This document shows, piece by piece, positions 11,701 through 24,000 of a DNA stretch of 64,000 bases. Source of the stretch: Chromobotia macracanthus (taxonomy: Eukaryota; Chordata; Actinopteri; Cypriniformes; Botiidae); assembly GCA_036877525.1 (NCBI GenBank), contig JAZGTH010000099.1, positions 1,550,001 to 1,614,000 of the forward strand. The letters run 5' to 3'. Positions within the stretch are counted from its first letter, which is position 1, and every line of letters starts with the position of its first letter. The notes below the pieces were generated by a model. It searched no databases and was not told the DNA's origin. It saw only the letters and a list, made by a program, of their open reading frames with translations. A program made the position numbers and the translations under genes.

Positions 11701-12356
11701 AGTGTCTGCCTCATTACTCATTACTGGCCTACAGTCTGACTTATGACACAAAACTAGAAAATACTTTCTTCTAAGCACTGATTGATAATCTGATCTGACC
11801 TGATTTTTGCGAGTTAAAGGCACATAGGTTTTTTAACATACTAACAGTGAGCTGTGATTGATTAGTTTAAATGTAATAGTAAGATATCTCTTCCTGTCTA
11901 AATGTGCGGTTCTTGGCCAGTTTAAGATGTTAAATAAGTCTTTTGTTTCAGCACTTTTCAGTTGGATTAAAGTTTTAGATTAAAGACTATTTTATCAGTT
12001 TACAATGTCTTGGTTCGGTAACAATAAAAATATTTAGTATAAAACACCATTTAATATTTTTAGTTCACATACGCCTGCAAACACATCAGTACAAGAATTT
12101 TATCATAAATGTGCAAAAGGAGTGTACATACAAACTGTACAATTTTGCCAAATTAATACATTCTAAATACATAAATAAGATTTACCATGTTAAATGTAAC
12201 ATAAAAACATAAAAAAACTAAACATTCACGCTCAGTCATTCAGCCGCTTCATTCACAGGCCTCTGGCACAGTCAGAGTGGTTATGAATAATGGCAGACTC
12301 TGCTAATTGTCACTGTAGTAGCTGAAAAACTGTAATTACAGCATGAAGCAGAAATC
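8775..12356. other. Intergenic region between troponin I and b4galnt3 (tail to tail)
   Basis: It holds the 3' untranslated parts of two convergent genes and AT-rich spacer. AATAAA at 9391-9396 is a plausible polyadenylation signal for troponin I. The only repeat I recognise is a SINE tail at 8944-9010. Open frames here are short and featureless. Confidence 0.55.
8944..9010 (-). repeat. SINE 3'-tail fragment
   Basis: The words TTTACATTTGTGCATTTGG, GCAGATGCTTTAATTCAAAG and TGCATTAC are the reverse complement of the conserved tail of many fish tRNA-SINEs (TTTGGATAAAAGCRTCTGC). The tRNA head is missing. Confidence 0.6.
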
Positions 12357-15300
12357 TTAGGCTGGATTTTTGTTGTCCCACATTCCACGTTTGGAGTGAA
12401 ATTGGTGTAAAAAATTTCTCAGATGGAGCCGCTCCACCTCTAAACCATTTTCTAAGACCCTAAAGGATAAAAATAACAATATTTGTACAGCTTTATTAAT
12501 CCTAGTTCTTGTTATTTTCAACTTTTGCTCATTCATTTTGAAAATCAAGAATAACATTAGTTAATGCAAAGTTAAATAACGTGAACAAACAATGAGCAAC
12601 TGAACAACTGTAACAATAAATAAATAATATTATAGTACCTGTCCAACAGCTCCCAGTCTTCACCCCCCCATTTATCTTTGAATTCTTGAGTGTTCATGCC
12701 ACCGATGCGATCTATGTCTGATTTATAGATTCCCATCAGACCGTAACCAGCAGTCTCCCAAAAACCTCATGAACAGATACAACATTTCACCTTACTCAAG
12801 CAGCATTATGAAGGAGCAGCACATCACTGTGATTATTATTACATATTATAGCTTATATTTAAAGCTTCTGTTCTGCATAACAGAAATGCCATTAACTTTA
12901 GTAAACTTATTTATAGTTATCTGTGTGTAGTAGTTAACAGTATATGTATGTGAAGGCAGTAATGGATGGTAACTAGATAATAAAGACATTATTATGGAAC
13001 TGTGATAAGGAGGTTATCACTGTCATCAAGGTTTTGAGATGCTCAGAGTGATATTAGTTCAGTTAATCTGCCTCTTTTACACTCTTGCATAAAGAGTCTG
13101 TTTCACAAACAGTGCAGGATGAGTAGAACAATCCCGGTAATCTAAGAATCAGCAGTGAAATAAAGACAGTACCAGTTGGAGCTCTTGGTGAAGCACCACA
13201 GTCCAGCCTCATCACAACAGGTGCGAACACCATCTTTCCTTCCACACAGTGTTTGCGTATACTGTTTATAACATTCACAGGATAGTACAGGTGCAGGTCG
13301 CACAGGAACAAAATACTGTGAGGGTCCTGAGGAAGGAAAGACCAAACATTACAACAAACTATTTTTCATCCATCAGTCTCTTTCTTCATTCACAGTAGCA
13401 GTTTTGAGGATGGTAGAAACATTATTTTACACAAAGACGTTTGACTGTTAAAATAAGTTTACCTACTTTAACAAGATTTATTCCGGCCTGAAGGCCTCCT
13501 GACCTTTGAAAATTACCATCCATCTTTTTAAACTGGTAACTGTTAAAATAAGCATTATGTATATTGACAGCAGGAATTACACGGCATATAGTTATTTTCA
13601 TGTATAGGTATACAGCACAAACATTACCTTGGTAATTTTGCGTTTTTGAGTCTTTCCTCAATGTCCATGTCAGAGCTGTTATAGTCAATAATGATGACAT
13701 TAAAGTTTTTATCTCCAGTCACTCTGTACACTTTCTCCATTTCCCTGATAAACTGAATGACCCATCTGGCCTGACCTTTCACTGTTAGGAATAAAAATCA
13801 AGAATTAAAAATACTTCTAAACAGTATTCAGTACAATTTATCATAAGAACGTCCACATGGGTTTAATATGCAATGAATGTTTTTACAACCTTTAAATTAT
13901 CTGGGTAAATACCTTTGCCATTTTTACATGCTCTACAACATTTTCTAAGAGAACAGATAAATTAACATATTTATGTAGTGCTGTCACCAACACATGAATA
14001 TGTTTTGATTTGATGAAATTTGTGAGTTCCAACAAATCATTTCTTATAAATATATTTCTTATAAGGGTCTTTGAATGATTCATATTTACAGTAATTCGAC
14101 TGCAGCGCATTTAAAGACATTGACATCCGTTTATTCTTACCTGCTACAATTACATGAACAGTAGCTGACGGGTTCCAGTTGAATTGTTTTGGACTGCACA
14201 GGATTGGCAAGTCCTGAGTGCTTTCTGCTCGTGGTGAATAAACGTAACGTGAAACAAGAACTTTCTGACCTTGTGGGCCCACAAGTTCCAGTTCCACCAG
14301 ATAACGGCTGCCTACACCACTGTCTTCACGCCTGACCACATTCAGCACGTGTAACAGGGAGAAGCCGCTGTGGAGATGAAAAACACTGTGTGGTCAAATG
14401 TATGTGGACACCTAAACACCACACATTTCATTTACAAACCATGAGCTTTAAACCATGACATCTCTGCATGTGATCTAGACATCTAGACACATTTACCCCA
14501 AGTTACTTACAGTTTATTCAGTATATACATTTTATCACTACATCTCTGGGAATTGAACACATGACCTCAGCTTTACCAGCGTTCCATTCTGTCAGTTGAA
14601 TCAAAGTAGGCTGGGCCACTTTTTGTTGATATAAAAGCTTTAAAGTGTTCAGAACTGTCTCTTTACCACAATTTGCGATGGTAAATTCATAATTATGATT
14701 TCTAATTTAAGCTGTCAGGTTGAGTTGTGTGAGAAATGTTTGGCGTTTTACACACCGGTTTACACACAGATTCTTTCTTTTCTTTTTTTTTTCATTAGAT
14801 GGGTTACCGTGTGTCCTCTCTTGACTGGAGTGTTCTCATAAAAGCTTTAATGATGGGCATGGCTTCATGCTGGGCCATCACAATGTTTCCAGCTCTTTTG
14901 CATGAATTGCCCACAGCAGAACTTTGCTTTGAAGCAATATCCAGGGGTTTCACATCATAGACACGCTGCCAGTTGGGACCTGTAAATAGTTTGGGTTTAA
15001 AGAATGTTTTAGGGTGCTGAAATTAGCAAGCGTGGTATATGCACTATATTTTAGTCCGCACTCTTAAACGTAATGTGTTTTGATAGGTTCACTGAATAAC
15101 CCTCTTCTTATCAAGAACTCAAGGACTGTTTACTAGTCAACTAGTAGCCCACATGTCGCACTGTAACACACACTGACGAATGAGATAAGAACAATAAGAA
15201 CAGGAGCATTCAGAAACCCAGTTTTTAATGTTGACTATAAAATGTTTCTAGTAGGGCATCTTGAACATGGCAAAGTCGTCTTGTGGAAACGACGTATGTA

Positions 15301-18300
15301 GTATGTATTTTGGGCAGCATTTAATGTATAGGAAGGAAATAAGAAACCTGCATGAATGAATTCTACCTTCATTGTTGATGTGTACATCATGGTCAGTAAC
15401 CTCTGTCATATAGGGAGCAAACCCTTTACTGTTAGAGTGAAGAGGACACACACCAGACACGCACAAGTTAGTGATGAAGTAGGAACTTCATTTTCATGTA
15501 ACATGGGGGGTTGGGGGGGGGTGCGGTTGAAAGCTGAATAATTTGCATACTTACTTCTCCTGAAATGATGGGTCCTGTTTGTAGAAGCACAACTGATCAT
15601 CGTGATTATACGTTTGCCTTGTGTAGTCATTGGGGTACACTGACGAATAATAAATCTACAAGAACAGGAAACAGGATTTTTGTTCTCCTCAAGTGCTTTT
15701 GATCGCTTTTTTATATTTGTTTTTTCTTAATCCTTTGTTTTGCAGTAAAAATACTTGAAGGGAGAACATTACAAAGGCAAAAAAACCCAAAAATTATATA
15801 CGGTAATAAAAGCTTCAGTTAAAATGTTGAGTAATGCTTTAAACAAGAAAAACTTTTTGACAATGAGGTAAGAAATTTAGTACCCTAAATTTAGGAACAG
15901 TAACCCTAATGTACATTAACCTTTGTGGATTGTAAAGTTATATTACTGGTTTAAAAGAAATGAAGTATAACAACTTTTGACTGAAAAAGAATGAATCTCT
16001 GAGTTTGTACATCACAAAAACTTTGTTACAGAAATGCATTTACAACTGAGGTCTACAGAGCAAAGATTTGCACTGAGAGAAACATTAAAATACACAGTAT
16101 TTTGAAAGTATAGCCAAACATTTAAACAGCGTAAACAACAACGTTTACAATAAACTTTACATGTTTTTACATGTTTACATGTTTAGAGTAGAGAAAAATC
16201 CACCCACAGGCTAGAGCTTAACATGTATTGAACTTTAACACTGTAAAATAATTTTCCTTATACATTTTTTAAAGGGCTTTACTCACTAAATTTACACCCT
16301 GATAACGTCCGATCTTTCTTCCTATTAGGTAACTGGGTTTGTAATGGCATTCAGGAAACAAGTCCTTTATGTGAGATTCTTCCATCATTGTAACTGGTTA
16401 AACAGATAGAGATAGTTAGTTAGATAAATTGTAAATCCAGTTTCCAGTTTCTTCTCTTGACATTAAAACAGAGACAGCACTTACTTTTAAAGATGTGATC
16501 TCTGGGATCTTCTCGAATCATGTCTCCTACAGGATGGGGCGATTTGGGGATGGACTCAAGAAATCGATCATAACTAGCTTCTGTCTGAGGTATGTGATCA
16601 ATGTCTCCCATTCGTAGAGAAGATTCATCTAGAGAAGATGAGGAAACAAACAGGAAACATTCTCCGAATGTTGCTAACGCTTTTAAAAGGTCTCTCAAAG
16701 TTATTAAAAATATTCTTTTTAAGTTGTTAATGGAACATTTTAAAAATCTTACAGAATTAAAATAATGTTCTTAGAACCAAGCAATAATGTTAATACAATG
16801 TCTAAAGTATTGGATGTTTTGAACGTTCTTAGAACGTTTGCATCTCTTATCTAAATTCTTCTTGTGCTCTGTGGCTCAGAGAGTTTAGTATAAAATATCA
16901 GTTGCACAGGTCATGTTTTTAAACCTGAGAGACAAACGGATGGAACTAAAATAAATTTAAAGCGTCTAACAACTGCATAGCAACGCCATCCAGATAACCC
17001 TTGCAATGCTGCAGGATGTTTTGCATTGCAAATAGCAGTAACATTATTATCAGAAAATGTCAAAATAGAATTTACATTTATTCTTTTATACCAATAAATG
17101 CTTTTATCCAAAGGAAGTTACCATGTATGTAAGGAATACATTTTATCAGTACACACGTTCCCAGGGAATCAAACCCACAACCTTCTAATTATTTTAATGC
17201 TTGATACTGAAAATGAGGTCCTATAAAATTGGGATGTTACGTCGGCATTTCTCAAAACTGTGGCTACACCTTATCCTGAATCTGAAACATTTTTGGTATT
17301 AGCCCATAAGAAAAATTTAGCACCATACCTTCATATAATGATAAATACTCTGAGGTGATCACCTCAAAACTGCTGTTGTCACGGTTAAAACGCCACTGAA
17401 AAGAGCAAATGTAAACTGACATAAAGAACCATAAACCACATGAAGTTCATTGTACAAGCAAATTTGTCTTTGTAACACACATAAATACCGCAATCTGAAG
17501 ATGATCCATTCCCTCATTCTGTTTTAAAATGGCTTCAAAAAAATACTTCATATCCTTCACTAACCTGAGAATGAGAGAGAGAGTTGATTCCTACAGTTTC
17601 AAGTGTGTTATTAAAAAAATGCTTTCAGAAATAAATTTCCCGTACAGGACAGGGTTGGATATCTGTGATGCAAATTTCCAGTACTCGCCCGGAGCGGTCC
17701 ATTCATTTCCAGTCTAAATAAAAAATTCAGAAGAGTTCAGTTAATCTCAGATTCACTCTTATAGTTTCCCGTTTTTTTCAAAAGTGAAACAAACATTTGA
17801 TAAATCTTATTATTTATAAGTTCTATATTTTTGTAATATTATTTAAAGGTTATCAGAAATAATGCATTAAAAAAAGTAATATTAACTTGACCTATATGTT
17901 TGAATTTTAACATTGTACATTGAGGTGCATTTACTTAGTCAAAGTAATTATTAAATAATGAATTATTGATCAGTTATTGATCAAGTTCTCTGGTAAGCAG
18001 GTTTGAGGTAAATTTTTAAAGCATTGTTCTGTGTTAAACATGTTGTCATGTTGTCACTGGCAAGAGACAATTACATAAAACCAAAACAGTGAAGCACTTG
18101 CATTGGACAGCCTGTCAGTTCAATAAGTGTTGCCTGATGCTCTGAAATCTTCTGCAGTGACATCAAATAAAAAATATCATTTTGAGTTTAGAGCCATCTG
18201 TCTGCATCACATCCCTTTTCTGATAGCTTAACATTTCTGCAAGTAAAGTTATACTGTAACGTTACATAGACAAGAATAGCCAAGTCTGTCACTTGTGTTA

Positions 18301-21085
18301 CTATAGCTAAACCACGGTAACTACAAATTAACCATGGTTTTGCTACAGCAGAACTGTGATTATACAAATGGGAATCAATGTGCCTAAAAACATGGTTACT
18401 GCACTTTAACTGTAGTAAACCATGGTTAATTTTTGTAAGGGTTTTTCAAATGTTAATGTTTATTTTCTTTAGGTTTATCTAATAGACCTCCATTTTAAGT
18501 GCTTTTGTGAAGCTCTCTGACTGGACAAACATATTGACACCAGGCATTACCTCACCCACATAGACGAGACGCTGAAGGTTTTGAGGACTTTCATTTAAAC
18601 TGAGCCAGAATTCAGAATTATCATCAGAGCCAACAGCAAAAATATATTCATCTAAAAACAAAAACAATATCACAGCATTTACCTCCTGTACAAATTATAA
18701 TAATGTGTTTAAATTAAACTGGTGCTGGATTTACCAGTTAGTGCAGGATGAATGTAACCAAATATTCTTAAACCATAATTCGTCCACTGAGGGGAAACAG
18801 AAAGTCTGCTGACTGTAGTGCGCTCCTGTAAAGAAAACGTGACACTGTATGACACTATGAAGCTGTCATGACTAATGACAGTGTGCTAGTACAGAACATG
18901 TGTAGCTCTTACATTGGGAAATAACGGATAGAGCAGGTTACTCCTGAGTTGTTCAATGGATCCACCACAGCAGTCTTCAAAAATGTGCATGTTCACACGA
19001 CCCTGAGAGAAGATAAAACTCTCCATAATACAGTAATCAAACTGTTCTCTTCAGAGGAAAGATATCTGTTGTTACAGCAACAGTCGTCTAAGAAGAACAT
19101 TGAATTTGGATCTCTTAGTTTGAGAAGATAAAGGTTCAAACGGGGTTGTCTGGAAATAAGAGTCTGTGGCTGATGAGATATTTAACCACAATCTGACCAG
19201 CCCATTAAAAAAAGTTACGACATTACCGAATACCAGCCCAAAGAATCTGTTGTTATCTTCTGTAGAACTCAGTGATAAAATCTTTCACACTTTCTTAAGT
19301 ACCCATAAAGTAGCTTGCTGAGCAACACTGAATATCTGCATTGTTGCTTAATATTTCTCAGTACTGAAATGTATAATTACACTGTAAAAAGTTTCACACA
19401 ATGTTTGAATCACAATAATGTTTGTACACACCTGATGTTTTTTATTTGCCGGTTGGTCATTAACTTTCTTTTTCTTAGAGAGTAGCAGAAAGCAGATGCT
19501 TTAATTAAAATATGTAGAGAACTAGAATATGTAGAGTTATAAATGTGAGATGTTGAGAACATAAGGCATTCATCTTATATCTTCACACTTTTTGCATAAT
19601 GAATGAAAATGGCAAACCCGTTAGTCAGCTTTCTCACCTCGGCTGGGAGATGTACAATCGCCACGGGTGCTTCTCTTGGTTGGTTTAAGTCTTGGTTTAA
19701 GTCTGTTTTTGCAGGCCCTTTAAAGAAAACATTGAAAGACAACACCTTGAAAGTAAACATACAAAATGAAAAACATACAAATATACGTAAATGCTCAAGC
19801 ACAGATTCATTTTAAAAGCTTCACGTGCTGGACTCATTCATTCACTAGCAGCTTAATAAATTTCAGCTTAAACAGGAACGTGTGAATTAAAGGTTTGCGC
19901 ACACTGTGTTTGTTTTGATTTTTTGTTATTTGTAATGATGACCTTGCGAAACTTTAAACGCTTAAATGTTAGAAAACAGTAGACAAATGTGAAACATACT
20001 GACCTAGAAATGTGTTTCCAAAACATTTTATACTTTCATACTTCTATTTGTGCTGTCATAATGTAGAACTATTCAAAAACAGACGTTTAACTGGCAATAT
20101 AGATTTATATTTACTCTCATTTACTCTCAAACTGTTGAATACATTTGAGGAAATGATTGTAATCTCTGAAGAAGTTATTTGCAAAACACACTTAATGGAA
20201 ATGTCCAAACCAGCTGAACAAGGCACAGGTACTCATGTATGATAAATGGTAAACATAGACTTGATAGTCAACATCAAGTCACTTTTCTTTTAGTCAGAAT
20301 TCCTATTCTGGTAACACTTTAAATTTAAGAATAGTTAGTTAAAATTTGTTAGTTAAGATTAGTTAATGCATAGAGCTGTTGTGAACTAACAAATGCAAAT
20401 ACAACTGTTCGTTCATGTTAGTTCGTTGTGCATTAACTAATGTTAACAGATCCATCTTTTGATTTCAAAAATGTATTAGTAAATGTTAAGTGATGTTAAC
20501 AAATGGAACCTTATTGTAAAGTGTTACCATTATGCTTAACTCGCACCTCCCACCTGTTCTCTAGAACATAAAGCATACATACAAGAGAGCATCTGTCATC
20601 TGATAACTCTGAAACTGGTACACAACTAAAATAGGTCATATGATAAGATGACACGGGTGTTGGTTAGAACTTGTAAAGCTATATCATACATTTCACTTTA
20701 TCTCAATATTCAGGTCATTCATGCACATGGATTTTATTAACATCAAGGTTCTTGTAGTTTCACAATTACACAATTTTGCGTACTGTAAAACTTGCTGTTC
20801 ATGGTAATGTTTTTTGTGAAGCCTTAAGCTAAACAGATTCAGTATCTTCATAAAATCATAAAGCAATAAACATCATGCCAAAAGTAAACTCATCCAGATT
20901 ATGAAAAGGCACTTACCAGCAGGCAGTAATTTTTCAGAGTCCACATAATATGCTCCAAAAGATATGACAATATAAAATAAAATACATATAAACAGCACAC
21001 AAAAAGAATATATCATAACTTTACGCTGGTTGAAAGCTCTCTTTCCAAACATACTGCTACACACTGAGCAGCGAGTGTGATGCAT
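12357..21085 (-). CDS. b4galnt3: Beta-1,4-N-acetylgalactosaminyltransferase 3-type enzyme, complete, 19 coding exons
   Basis: Exons, in order: 21085-20917, 19717-19638, 19002-18913, 18825-18735, 18651-18551, 17713-17646, 17564-17489, 17395-17329, 16628-16485, 16393-16287, 15655-15555, 15428-15367, 14979-14808, 14367-14141, 13781-13628, 13539-13467, 13326-13173, 12765-12639 and 12459-12357. They total 2166 nt including TAA, or 721 residues. Residues 24-48 form a signal anchor. [16 protein letters not shown] to [11 protein letters not shown] and [15 protein letters not shown] (residues about 84-247) make a PA14 domain. The catalytic part (about 443-721) has [33 protein letters not shown], the metal-binding-type FLCDLH (DLH at 604-606), [19 protein letters not shown] (678 onward) and HSKRGMW. 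All match B4GALNT3/4, Golgi enzymes that make LacdiNAc by adding GalNAc to GlcNAc. At 721 residues it is much shorter than human B4GALNT3 (about 1000), because the long low-complexity linker between the domains is nearly absent. Which fish copy it is cannot be told. Confidence 0.93.
14385..14420. repeat. Fragment of a Tc1-type inverted terminal repeat sequence
   Basis: GTGGTCAAATGTATGTGGAC followed by ACCT resembles the terminal sequence of widespread fish Tc1/mariner-derived short elements. No second terminus was found, so it is probably a truncated remnant inside a b4galnt3 intron. Confidence 0.4.
14505..14615 (-). repeat. tRNA-derived SINE remnant
   Basis: Read on the minus strand, GTCATGTGTTCAATTCCC carries a near-consensus B box (GTTCAATTCCC). 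It is followed by AAAATGTATATACTG and AACTGTAAG, the usual order of head and tail in fish SINEs. It lies in a b4galnt3 intron, in the same sense as the gene. Confidence 0.6.
17074..17200 (-). repeat. tRNA-derived SINE remnant with head and tail
   Basis: On the minus strand the B-box segment AAGGTTGTGGGTTTGATTCC is followed by AAAATGTATTCCTTACAT and then the conserved tail CTTTGGATAAAAGCATTTAT. It lies in a b4galnt3 intron in the gene's sense. Confidence 0.7.
18322..18437. mobile_element. Hairpin MITE-like element in a b4galnt3 intron
   Basis: TACAAATTAACCATGGTTTT at 18322, continuing to GCTACAG at 18348, is the near reverse complement of CTGTAGTAAACCATGGTTAA running to TTTTTGTA at 18410-18437. 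The ~60-bp loop has no coding capacity. Palindromic CATGGTT-rich elements of this kind are common in fish genomes. Confidence 0.65.
20310..20528. mobile_element. Terminal-inverted-repeat MITE in b4galnt3 intron 1
   Basis: GGTAACACTTTAAATTTAAG at 20310 pairs with the reverse complement of CTTATTGTAAAGTGTTACC ending at 20528. The interior is full of TTAGTTAA/TGTTAGTT/TGTTAACA words and has no open frame of note. It resembles non-autonomous hAT-like fish elements, but no clear 8-bp target duplication is visible. Confidence 0.7.
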
Positions 21086-24000
21086 CTTCTATGTCAGATT
21101 TAACAGACACTATTGTCACACACCAAACCTGCTCAACAGGACAGGTGTAATTTGTGTTACGAGTTTGAGGCAAATGCGCTGTTGGCTACACTCCAGAAAC
21201 CCTTGGTAAGTATTATACTTGACCGATGTTCAATAGTAGGCGTGTCTAAAACAAAACCACATTTAAAACTATGGCATTATTGATTCTGATTTAACGTCAG
21301 ATGTAGTTTCTTAACTTAAATCTCAAGGTAAAAACACACAAAGGCCACTCCTATGACATGTTGATTCCTTGTCTTTTCACATTTCTTCTTCCCACCTTTA
21401 AAGGTGTGTTATTGAAGATGTCTACTGTATCACAAGATCTCACCTTAAACCCTCAGAGGTTTCTCATTATTGTGAAAGGCTGAAACATAACGCTACATTA
21501 GTAGTGTTATACATTCTGTGCATTTGAATTAATAATGGGGAACTGTGAATCATAAATATTGATGGCTGATATGGAGTTCTATCAGACGACACACCCACAG
21601 ACCTTTCAGTCATACAGCCGGCGCAGAAGCCCCGCCCACCTGTGCTGAGTGACAACAAAATATTCCAGTAGATTTAGCTTGTTTTAAAGAAAATAAACTT
21701 TTGGTGTGTTTTTTGCACTTCAAATACTTCATAATTGAGAAAGCCCACCTTGTTTGAAAGGATTGATCCTCTGTTTCAATGCCTATTGATCTGTAACTTT
21801 TAAGATCAACAGCATACAATTATTAATACAAATAATTAAAAGGCGCACCAAGATTTTTATCCACTTTAAAAGGTTTTACACTCCTGGTTACACATCACAG
21901 CTTATTCTGATTCCCACACAGAAGGGTAAAAAACGGCTGACCAACATGCAAAGCAACAGGCCACATTGGTGACGTGCAGTGAAATGGAAGCCTATTCAAA
22001 CAAGGGCCCAGCAGTCTTAAAGAAACACTGAGTGAATAACAAACAAGAAATGTGGAAAATCTATTTTCATGAGAACATCTGCGTATCCAACAGGATCTTC
22101 TACAACAGCAGGTTGAATCCTGTGTCTTTGCTTGATCAGTGCATTTGTAAGAGAGTGCATGAGTTTAGCTGTAGTTCCAGCTTTGGCCACTGGGCACACT
22201 TCAGAAATTCAGAGAGGAGTGTGAGAAGGGTACAGCTGCAGATCTCCAAAGAGAAACTCCAAAACCAGTATCCTTTGCAGAAGATTGAATAAAAAAAGGA
22301 ATTTATTTAATTAATTACATTTAATTAAAATACATATTTTCTATTACTTTTCGACAGTGAAAAGGCACAGTTTCATCGAATGTTCAGCATAGAAAGACTC
22401 AATAGAGTGAATTTAATATCACCTAAAAGCAGAACACTCATCTGAATTATTTTGCTAAACTGATACTTGATCTGGACATTACTGTTACAAACTACCTGAT
22501 CTCTTTATTAGTAAGAGGAATTAGTACTAACAGCAGTTAAACACCAATGACTTGTACACAAATGACAGAGACCAGATAATCAATAAATAATATTTTACTT
22601 TCTGCATTGTTTTTCATACAGTGCTGTCTGTAACCTTTAAACTGTTCTGCATGACTTGTAAGCCAATATGTTTACATTACATGTATGTTTGTGAGTTGTA
22701 AGTAACTGTTTACATTACACAACCAATGGCATACAGTATATAAGGTTTGTCAAATACAGAAAGATCCATTAGCAGGTAACTGACAGGGTGTTGCGGTTGC
22801 AGAGGTATGTATTCAGGTTTTTTGAGTATGTGTACCACACTTGGCCTGCACATCATCACTTCACTTCATTTGTCATGTAAACAATTCCAGTTCCAAAACA
22901 AAGTTTAAACAGAGTTCATAGCCCTGCAGATCAGCCACAGTATGAAAACCACATGTGTGAATACAGTGAAGTGAGTAACACAAGTCATTACAATGACACT
23001 TACCACAGGAAGAACTGGTGTCACTTCACAGTACAATTTAAAGTAGGAACAATGCTTTCACTGTTGCTCAACGTTGCTCAACATTGTCACAGCATGTTGA
23101 GAGACATAAAAAAACATGCAAGTACACTGGAAAACCATCTGAAGCTGTTGAATGGTTACAGACATATTGTACATTACAGGCAGAACAGATGTGTGTCAAT
23201 CTGTTTTATTAATATACAACAAAAATCATTTTAGATATAACACACATATACGATAGACATTCTGTACAAAGATCTTCTGTAAAGCTGCTGTGTTGTGGGA
23301 AGTACTATAAAAATACACAATTAAATGAAATGAAGTTGATATTTAGCAAAGTGTGAGTGTGAGCTACAATCTACATTCATTTTACAGCTCCAAACTCCTT
23401 AACATATTTTAACAATTGACAACCATTTTAAACCCTGCAATATACAACCCTCTGCATATGTTTGTGTATGTGCATCATATTTTGTGCATGTATGAATAAT
23501 CAAAACTGTACAGTTACTATAGCGAACTTCCCAAACACACTTCCTCAAAACACACAGCAGTGATGACACAACAGTCTGCATATTATGCATATTTTTATTT
23601 AACTTATTAACTTACTTGAATTCATACTGTATGTAAAAGGCTCTGTTACATGTACTGTACACATATACCAGATCAGTACATGTAACAAGTGTGCACACAC
23701 CACAGTGGACTGAAAGACTTTTGAGACACAGAGGACGTGACAGTATCTCATTAACACGCACACACATACAGAATGTCATTTTGCTGTTTTTTTCTTTGTT
23801 ATGAAATAGAAGTGTATTTTCTTATAAAGTTTTTAAAAACTTTGAAAAGGTTTAAATGTAGGAAGCTACTTTTGTAGCTTATAGTGTTTTATTTTAACCT
23901 AGCTTAGCTAGCTGCATTTTAGTGTACCTTGTGCAACAGTGGATGTAGGTTTGATCAGATCTTTTACTGGTAGATGTAATGGCTCAAGTGCTGTGGCAGT

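Noticed and set aside
22017..22290. Minus-strand stretch that looks somewhat protein-like (PVAKAGTTAKLMHSLTNAL and following)
   Set aside because: It lacks an ATG, is preceded by stops, has no convincing splice borders and matches no family I can name. It could be an old pseudogene or repeat fragment, but I cannot support it.
22738..22806. TATATAAGG with a downstream GTATGT donor as the promoter and first exon of another gene
   Set aside because: No compatible coding exon follows before iqsec3, and TATA-like words are common in this AT-rich spacer.
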